DNA of 64,000 nt from Desarmillaria ectypa (Eukaryota; Basidiomycota; Agaricomycetes; Agaricales; Physalacriaceae), in assembly GCA_030407005.1 (NCBI GenBank), contig JAUDYN010000003.1, forward strand, positions 4,193,260 to 4,257,259. Reading direction: 5' to 3'. Position numbers and translations under genes: made by a program. Position 1 is the first letter of the stretch, and each line of letters starts with the position of its first letter. This document shows positions 56,713 to 64,000 of the stretch, in pieces. The notes beneath the pieces were generated by a model. That model saw only the letters and a program-made list of their open reading frames with translations. It was not told the DNA's origin and did not search any database.

Positions 56713-58254
56713 CCCTTAAAAGGTTTTGGAGGTTGTATGAGAATGGGTTTTATGCCTAAATAAGATGCTTCATCAGGTGTGACCCCAACTGGATTTGGGT
56801 AAGGGTCAGGAGAGGCTTGTCCAGGGGGCAGGTACAGGATGGAGTATCGATTCAGTTGGGTAGGTGGTTCTTTCAGAGCTTTCCAGGGTTGTCCTCATTC
56901 TGGTTGTTTTCCTTTGATTGGGAATTGCCATATATTAGTGTAGATGTCTCTCTGGGTCTCAGCCTCCTGAAGTTCTTGTCAGAGTTCCTCAACCCTTCAT
57001 TCCTTTTGGGCCAATTGTTCTTTGGCTTGTTGGATTTGTTCTTCTAGGGTAGGTTGGGGTAGGTCTATGGCTCTTGAACTGGTGCTGGGGTCTTCTCCCA
57101 CTCCTGTGAATAGAAGACCTTCTTGTTGACCTGGATAGAAGCTGGATTGCTGGATATTGCTGATCAGACCCTGTTAATGAAGGATATCAGTCAGGGGCAG
57201 TAACATGCTTATGTCAGCTATAAGGGGTGGGGAGTTGGGAAGAGGTTGCAGATAATAGGTTAGAGTGTCTGGGAGATATTTATACTGGGAAAAAATAGTG
57301 TAATTGGGCTGGATTGTTTTCAGCCTAGGATTTCAGCCTCAATTATACATAAAACTATTAAATTGATTGATCTTGACCATCAAGGTCAGATTGATTCATC
57401 TCCCTTCAGGCAAGAACCAAAAGGGCTTGCTCCAATTCCTGCTGCTCCTCTGCTGTCCTGATGCATAGGCTGGGTACCCTATCCCCTGTGGAGAGGGGGT
57501 AGAGGCTGTGGTCCCTGTTGGCATGTATAATGGCTCTAGCACCAGGTCTATGGATTGGGTCCTCTCTATTGAGGGCAAGATACTCATTCATGTCAGGATG
57601 AATATCTGGCCAGAGGATTCTGGCCTTGATGTCAGCTCTTCAGAGTTCTCATGCTTCACCTCTGAAGGGGCTGAGGATGGCTCAGTCTGCATCAATGAGT
57701 TCCAGCCACTCATAATCAGGGCTATGGGGATTGAGAGGGTTATCAGAGTTTTGGGGAATGGGCAGGAGCATGGAGTTGTCAGAGAGCTCAATGACAGGGA
57801 GGGAGGAGCTGGAGTTGCTCTCATCACTCTTGATGGGCCATGAGATACATTGCTGTCCTTGGGATGGTGTTCCCCTGGTTGCCTAGAGGCCATAAGGATG
57901 ATGAGGATGGGATATCACTATCCTGGCATTGTCTGGGTGTTATACCCTTGCATGCACTGGGCATGCAGGCATGTAGGGAGGGGGGTCTGAGAATTGGAAC
58001 CAAGTCCATATGCTCCACATGTATTCTTCCATGGTGGTGGGTTGTTCCACCCTTGGCTGGTTTAGAATTTGAATGGGTTCTATCCTAAGTGGAAACTTGT
58101 CAGAAGACTGGGCTGAGAAGCCAATGCAGTTTCTTGAGGGGTTTTCCTCTGAAGAGGGTGTCAGACTCACAGGATCTAGCCCTCTGGTGTTTGTTCATTG
58201 GGGGATGACATGCTGTAGGGGAAGGGAAGGTGTTTGGGAGCATAAAATACATTG
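56713..58254 (-). pseudogene. Gag of element G, decayed, 3'-truncated
   Basis: Reading downward: an N-terminal region after ORF0, then EYLALNREDPIHRPGARAII and RTAEEQQELEQALLVLA (57406-57591). A +1 change near 57350 gives FNSFMYN, followed by GLLFTGVGEDPST, a coiled coil (LEEQIQQAKEQLAQKE, about 57040) and the pre-capsid stretch (EASYLGIKPILIQPPKPFK). It stops at about 56713 just as the capsid-like domain begins. There are several stops and frameshifts. Confidence 0.75.
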
Positions 58255-58386
58255 TCAGTGTAGGTAGCATTGAATACATTCTCCCCAGGTGAAGAAAATG
58301 AGAGTGGTAAAGAAAAAGACTAGAATAGCCTCATCTATGGCAGTGCTAAGTGCAACAGTTTGTTGTTTGTTGAAGTCTGGGGTCAT
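58255..58386 (-). CDS. ORF0 of element G: 43-aa single-helix membrane protein
   Basis: This is an intact 43-codon ORF, 60 bases after the LTR. N-terminus MTPDFNKQQTVALS, then a hydrophobic helix with aromatic residues (AILVFFFTTLIFFTWGE) and CIQCYLH. It matches F ORF0 in length, position and the FFFTxLIFxTWGE pattern. The TGA stop is followed after two bases by an ATG. An overlapping earlier ATG (MKKPNPYDP) in another frame soon hits a stop. Confidence 0.55.
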   Translation of the reverse strand: MTPDFNKQQTVALSTAIDEAILVFFFTTLIFFTWGECIQCYLH

Positions 58387-58445
58387 ATGGGTTTGGTTTC
58401 TTCATGGCAAGCAATGAAGAAACTATGGGAAATCTTCAAACTAAT

Positions 58446-58847
58446 TGTTAGACCCACATCTCACATGATCTGCAGACTCATGCTTGATTCCTTTGGGCTG
58501 TCTTGCATTCAGACATTCACCCATGGATAGCAGCTATGGTCTTTCAATTGTGAGGAGAGAGTGGTATAAGATAAACTTTAGTTTGAAGATGGGGTAGTAC
58601 ATCAAGGGCTAACTAGCTTATATATGTGAATTGAATAGCTAAGAATAGATGTTTTTATGAGTAATCCTTACTAGAGACAAAGAGAAAAGTATGCTGGGTG
58701 AGCAACCATCACTAGCCATGAATATAATAATCAGGTACCACATTATTATGGGCCAGTGTGTCTGGTGATTGCCATGGATACAGAGGGTGAGGAGGATCCA
58801 TTATTGATAAGATAAAATAAGAAAAGAAAGGGGTAAAAATCATAACA
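58446..58847 (-). repeat. 5' LTR of element G (402 bp)
   Basis: On the minus strand it begins TGTTATGATTTTTACC at 58847 and ends GTGGGTCTAACA at 58446. It is inserted in integrase codons of F. The flanking CATGA (complement of 58848-58852) is the likely target duplication. Its partner is not in the window because G is truncated. Confidence 0.85.
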
Positions 58848-58852
58848 TCATG

Positions 58853-60349
58853 AACCTTGAAATGAACTGGAGACCTCAATCAGAAATGATAACTTGGAGC
58901 ATTCCATGTTTGGCATATATATGATCCTGAAGGATTCATGCCCATCCTTCTGCTGAGAGTTCTTCATTACAGGTGATTGGAATTATTGTCTTATAAAACC
59001 TGTTGACAATTATCAATAGGGCATTATAACTATTGGATTCAGGGAGTCTGGTGACCATATTGACCAAGATGTGGGTCTAGGGCTCGATTGGGATAATGTT
59101 CAGGTGTAATGGTATGGCCTTAGCCTGCATGCTGCTCTTGGTGTGCTGGCACATTTCACATCCCTTGATGTATCTTTCTGTGTCTTTCTTCAGTCTTGGC
59201 CACTAGTATTCTTGGAGAACAAGCACCACAGTTTTGGCAATACCAGGGTGGCTGGCAGTGATGTGGTTATGGCTTTTGGCTATAATTTCATCATGTAAGG
59301 ATTTGTTTCTTGATATTAGATATGCCCATTGTAGTGTAGTACCCTGCCTTCCTGGGTGATGCCATATTCATGGTTAAGGGATCTGATGATACCTTGGTCC
59401 CATAGTTCCTTCTGATATGTAGCATCTTGAATCCTGGAATGCTCTTCTGGCATTGTTGGTAGAATGAGGGCTCAGAAATGCTCTGGCTGGAGGACAATCA
59501 TGTCATGGTTGTCCTCTTTGCCTTGATCATGATCATTGCATTGGCTGAGTAGGTCAGCCTTTTTATTTGTGACCCTGGTTTATATTTGAGGATGAAGTGA
59601 TACTCAGCAAGTTCAATGACCTAGCAAGCCTGGTGATGGTTCAACTTCTGAGGCTTTCAGAAATATTGGAGATTTTGATGATCTGTCCAAATTTCTACAT
59701 CTTTGGGGTTGCCCATAAGATAGTGACACCACTCTTTGAGGGTGAGCATGATAGTGAGTAATTCCTTTTCATAAATCTCATAGTTGCATTCTGTTACTGT
59801 TAGGGCTTTGGACATGAATACAACTGGTCTCCATCTATCACTCTGGTACTGACTAAGTACCATGCTGATCACTCCATTGCTGGCATCAGCTTCTATCATG
59901 AATCTCCCATCATTGGTTGGGATAGCTAAGATTATATCCTCTGTCATTTGCTTTTTCAGTGCAAAAAATGCTTGTTCTTGTGCTTCCTCACATTTCTATT
60001 TGGCATTACCTATAAACTGAGTAAGGGGTTTCACAATTGTTGAATAGTCATGTATGAACTTGTAATAAAAGTTGGTGAAGCCTAGGAATGACTGGAGTTC
60101 CTTCTTCTTGGTTGGAGTTGGCCATTCTGTGATTTCCACAACCTTGACTGGATCCATTCATACTGAGTCCTGGCTGATGATGATGCCTAGGTATTTAGTT
60201 TCTAAGACCTTGAATTCGCATTTCTCTGCTTTAAGAAACAGTTTATTTTCTCATAGTCACTGGAGGACCTGGCATATGACCCTTTGGTGTTCATCTAGGT
60301 CTCTTGTGAAGATTAGGATGTCATTGAAATAGATGATGGTCTTCCTTTC
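58853..60349 (-). pseudogene. Pol of element F, displaced portion (RT palm to integrase)
   Basis: Starting at 60349 the codons read ERKTIIYFNDILIFTRDLDE, the exact continuation of F's reverse transcriptase cut at 26255. The catalytic Y-L-D-D is Y-F-N-D here, so this copy was dead. RNase H follows (IPTNDGRFMIEADASNGVIS, about 59890) and WTDHQNLQYF (about 59660), then the integrase zinc region (about 59150-59330) and part of the DDE core. G is inserted at 58853 within QVIISD...QFIS. The rest of F is not in the window. Confidence 0.88.
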
Positions 60350-60771
60350 TGTTAGGTACCACCTTGAGCACGTGACTTGGGACATCAGCTGATCCCTCTG
60401 GGCTGTTACACATTCGAACAGTTACCCAATGTGAGAGATAGAAGCTTTCAGTCTTCTGTGTAGTGTGAGTAGGGAGTATATGATTTAAGTTTAGTCAAGA
60501 GATAGAGTACAACTATGTAGTTTACTCTGTTTATATACTATTTCTATGGCATTATATATAGATGAAATGCTAGAGTCCATGTATAAACAGTGTTGAAGTA
60601 TGTTGGTCCAGGAGGATCATACAACCAATAGAAAGTGTCTGGAGTGACAGAAGGTGAGAATGAGGGTAGTAGCCAGTGAGTAGCTGGATATGAGTCAGAA
60701 TCATTGCTAGATTAGATGGATGAGTCATAGATATGACTTGGATAAGATAAGATAACGGAAAAATCATAACA
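60350..60771 (-). repeat. 3' LTR of element E (422 bp)
   Basis: On the minus strand it runs from TGTTATGATTTTTCCG at 60771 to GTACCTAACA at 60350. It has the same length as the LTR at 26256-26677 and is very similar to it. It is preceded by E's polypurine tract and followed by the second GAAAG (complement of 60345-60349). Confidence 0.92.
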
Positions 60772-61011
60772 TTACCCCCTTGTTAAAGCAGTCATCCTGA
60801 CTGCTAAGGTTCTTCTTCTGGGGTATTGAATTGTGTTGCGATTTGACTGTCCCAGTACTGGTCAATTAGTTTTTTCCATACGTTCTCATCTGGATTGATA
60901 ATCCACTTGGTATATCCATCTTTTCATTTGGTGAGGTATGCTACATTGCCATGTTCCGAGTATTTGTGGTCTAGGATTTTGACCACTGCTTTGTCATTCG
61001 TTGATATGCCA
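60772..61011 (-). pseudogene. Pol C-terminal tail and polypurine tract of element E
   Basis: Reading from 61011: N-D-K-A-V-V-K-I-L-D-H-K-Y, then KWIINPDENVWKKLIDQYW and a stop at 60792-60794. The tract AACAAGGGGGTAA precedes the LTR. It continues in frame the pol frame cut at 34102. One TGA replaces an expected residue near 60925. Confidence 0.88.
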
Positions 61012-62361
61012 TCTATGCATTCACACCTAGATTTTGCGATTTTGTAACAATACTACTGCACATCTATCCTATACTAGTGATACATAGAGGACTATAGCTG
61101 AGGCTTCAAGCTGATAGTTAAAAGCAGTAAGCAACTGGTAGAGCCAGGACTTAGATGCAACACCATTAGTGGGTTAAATCTACCAGCCGGCCAGACTAGT
61201 AACTCGAATGCTAGCAGGACTAAGTGAAATACAGCCACTAGCAAATGAAGGATGCTACTAGCACACCAAAACCAGGAGCAGAGTACACAGATCTCGTCAA
61301 GTTCTGTCACTAGCAGCCCAGACTGGGCATAAATGCCTAAGTCAGGATAACTAGTCACATGGCAATCTTGAAACAGGACTTAGAAATAAATTAGGAATGG
61401 ATTAACCTTGAGCCCAGATCCGACTATTTCAATATAGATCTCTTATGATCGATGCTAGTGGAGCCGGACTGCACCCTCGATCATGATTGGATAGCTGTTA
61501 CAGGCACCAATATCTGGATATCCATATAACTGCATTACTAGGGCATGTAGTTGTGCCAAGGGTGCGGAAAGACCAACTGTGGAGTCTCTAGACCAAATAT
61601 TTGAAAAGAAAACAGACTAGACCGACTATTGTATGATTATTCACCATTATTCGTGACTAGCCAAGAAATCCTTACCAATATACCCTATACCCAGATGATA
61701 TTTATAGTTTTGCCTCAGTAGTATATAAGTAGTGGGATGGGCACTCATGCAAACCAGGCAAGCCATCCCCGCAGTTGAGCCCTCACTGGTAGTAACTGGT
61801 GTCCCCAATTAAAGGCTTTTGTGCTTAACCTCGACAAAGTGATTAATAGTCGCTAAGTCACCAATAGAATTGCATTGAATTGAAGTCCATTAGAGTCACT
61901 GTTGTGTCCTGCAAAGGTCCGGAGTGTTTTGAAGTTAGTTCAAGCAAAGTTCTTGGAGTTATAGTTTATCCTTAGGCCAAGAGCGCCACTAGTCAGCCAA
62001 GAGTGCGACTAGTCAAGTGTTTATCACTTGTAGGAAGCAGTATAGGGCCAAGAGCGCCACCAGTCTGAAGCAGTTTCAGTCAGAACAAGCGCAGTAGCTC
62101 AAACCAAGTCACTCTTATCCAATTGTGTCTTACCCACCCCACTAGTATGACTAGTACTTTGTATAAACTCACTAGTAACGAATAAAATGTCTTAAAGACA
62201 ATTGTACTTGATTATTGAAGTCTGCAGAGTGCTTCCATCGTACTCGAAACTGCCCAAATTCAATATTGGTGATTAAGTGTAGAGTAGTAAGAGGTTTAGT
62301 GTGATTGGTGTTCATTGCCATTCCCTAATTCTTTTGTCACTCGCCGTTACCAAGCACATCA
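61012..62361 (+). repeat. Family-2 solo LTR, copy D
   Basis: TGATATGC at 61012 and GCACATCA at 62361, 1350 bp, same orientation as A. Its left flank (outer bases TCGT, complement ACGA) matches the left flank of C. Its right flank CCGG matches C's right flank CTGG. It carries three copies of a GCCAAGAGNGNNACNAGTC unit at about 61976-62066. The TATATAAG box is near 61720. Confidence 0.8.
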
Positions 62362-64000
62362 CCGGCGAACTTTAATCCAGTGATGAGGCAAGGTAGAGAT
62401 ATTCCCTTCCTTCATTGAAGACTCGATAAATATTCTGTTTTTTAAATGGATGGGCTGTTAATGCTAGATGCTCTGACAGTATTTAGGACCATTCTCTTTT
62501 ATTGTCTTCAATGTATTTGTATCTGAAGAACAGAATAGCGATTGCCGAGTCTTGTAATTGATACATCATCACCTCTGACACTATCTGCAAGCACTTCATC
62601 ATCCTTTGGTTTGCAACTTGCTGACAGTGTGTGCTTGTATTTGCCTAGTCTCCCCTTGTCCATGATTCTACACTCGAGTCTTGTTTTCAATACACCCACA
62701 TTTTGGGCACTTGCATAGTGAGTAATTCCAGAACAGAGACTTTCATATATGAGGAATCATTCAGCTTTCCGCAGTATAAGAGGAATTTGTGCGGGGGCAT
62801 CACAGATTTACACGGTTCTACCCCCACAACTTATAATAGAATAATCGAACCACCCAGCTATAAAGCTGTGATCATCATACAACATGTGCCTTTCACTACT
62901 ACCTTACCACATTGAGCAGATTGTATTACAAATGTGCCTCTTGAGATACTCTTCGGCTATAACCTTGTTACTTTGGATGAGACACCATACAGATCAGATC
63001 ATTGGCGCTCAAAACTTTAGTGCTCAGAGATTGAAGTCAAGTGGTTGGCACTCGGTGTTACAGGGCCGCAGTGCAATTATGTTACATACAAGGTTTGACA
63101 GCGGTTCTCGATCCTCCGGAAGTGAGAATGTGGCGAATCCATATATTACTTACCCTATCAAGCGCCTGATCATGGACTGCTTTCCTATGCCATCAAATTC
63201 TGAGTTCTAGAAGAATGATTGACACATTGTCAGTGCAAGGATATTGAAGTAATGCCGAACTTTCATAACAATACTCAGAAGCCAGGCTGTGCCACCCGTA
63301 GTAACAGTACATAATAGTGCTGTACTCTCATGATTTCCACAGCTCTCTATGAAATTACAGAAAACTGAAAAGATATTCATTATTATAGAAAGAAGTGAAT
63401 ATATTTTCATCAAAATATGAATGAATCTTGAAGGAGTATCACAGCAGTCTTCATGCTCGGACTCTATTACACCCACGATGTTGGCAGTAACTTCTTGTCA
63501 GTGCTAGGTCATTTAAACCCCAGATGGTCTACAGGTGCCTTTACTTTGCCTTCACCCTGAAGTTTCAAGGAAGTAACTAAGCTGATCTGATTTTAGTTAG
63601 ATGCAAACATCCAGAGCACACAGTGAGGAAGCGCCGTACACTGGTATGCCCGTATTATGCCCGTATTACTGATTGCTACCATTGTCAGCAAATATCCATT
63701 GGGATTGTTCATAGCTGTTAAAGGACCACGGAAAATGAATAAATAGGAAAGTGGATGGCAATCTATTCCACACTTATCAACCACATTACATACTGAAATC
63801 CTCTCAGTTGCCCCCACCAACGCAACTATGCGATTCCAACACACGCACTTCTTATCTGATGAGCAGCAGGAGCTTATAAGTGACTCGAGATCTGACACTG
63901 AAAAAACGACCATACTGCCCCACCTGGGGACATTGCACAACGGGGTCCTTCGTGTTGATCCTGGAAAACTCTCCTCACTCTCGGGGGACGTACAGCGCTA
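62362..64000. other. Non-repeat DNA at the right end, no recognised gene
   Basis: These 1.6 kb have no retroelement motifs or match elsewhere in the window, and CpG is more frequent than in the gypsy copies. Several short ORFs occur: 63 codons minus (62508-62699), 70 plus (62703-62915), 108 plus (62884-63210), 89 minus (63207-63476), 115 minus (63593-63940). None resembles a family I know and none is convincing alone; a split gene with introns cannot be excluded. An 11-base tandem repeat, TATGCCCGTAT twice, lies at 63645-63666. Confidence 0.5.

Noticed and set aside
61012..62361. Family 2 as a DNA transposon or MITE with 8-bp terminal inverted repeats
   Set aside because: The ends are TG...CA, a TATA box sits centrally and there is no transposase. 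The imperfect TGAT(A/G)TGC symmetry is shared by many LTRs. Still possible, since no full element is seen.
1..64000. Endogenous virus or plant/animal retrovirus
   Set aside because: Chromodomain integrase, CCHC Gag, LTR ends and absence of any envelope-like ORF fit a fungal Ty3/gypsy chromovirus lineage. ORF0 is far too small to be an envelope protein.
1..64000. CRISPR arrays, operons, ribosome binding sites, rRNA
   Set aside because: No regularly spaced short repeats, no prokaryotic gene layout and no rRNA-like sequence were seen on either strand.

Overview
This window is eukaryotic, repeat-rich DNA, most likely from a basidiomycete fungus. That guess rests on chromodomain-bearing Ty3/gypsy elements with a CCHC Gag, heavy CpG decay and the general look of the flanking DNA; the species cannot be named. 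No bacterial gene, rRNA, tRNA gene or CRISPR array is visible. About 61.8 of 64 kb is retrotransposon sequence in nested layers. Only 35463-35970 and 62362-64000 look like non-repeat DNA, and neither contains a gene I recognise.

The main repeat is a gypsy-like element with these parts: a ~360-420 bp LTR (TGTTATGATTTTT...TAACA), a tiny one-helix membrane ORF here called ORF0, gag (coiled coil, capsid-like domain, CCHC knuckle), a gag stop followed by a tRNA-T-arm-like motif, then pol (DSG protease, YLDD reverse transcriptase, RNase H, HHCC/DDE integrase, chromodomain), a polypurine tract and the 3' LTR. I label the copies P, Q, R, F, E, T1, T2, S, H and G. All have decayed gag and pol genes, with many TGA stops where CGA (Arg) is expected. 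ORF0 stays open in five of six copies.

Left to right: P (1-2432, +), broken by a solo LTR that is itself split by a second repeat family (copies A and B, ~1.35 kb, TG...CA, 4-bp target duplications). Q (6869-13296, +). R (13297-16895 and 20723-20994, +). Z (16896-20722, +), a young non-autonomous LTR element with one intact 761-codon ORF, sits inside R's 3' LTR. F (20995-26255, +) is interrupted by E (26256-34102, +). Family-2 copy C is at 34103-35462 and unique DNA follows. Then comes a giant palindrome, T1 (+) and T2 (-), arms 36013-43833 and 44845-52668. After it: S (-), a third-family solo LTR, H (+), G (-), the rest of F (58853-60349, -), E's 3' LTR and tail (60350-61011, -), family-2 copy D, and unique DNA.

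The most striking result is a reconstructable rearrangement history. The flanks of C and D are swapped: each outer flank matches the other copy's inner flank (ACGA/ACGA and CCGG/CTGG). Elements E and F are each cut in two pieces that lie 25-34 kb apart in opposite orientation, and both rejoin if 35463-61011 is inverted. E's two 422-bp LTRs and its GAAAG target duplication confirm this. The same logic applied to A and B rejoins a solo LTR and its decayed CCGAT duplication. Other points of interest are Z and its unfamiliar protein, the conserved ORF0, a recurrent +1 frame change in gag, and the tRNA-like motif at the gag-pol boundary.
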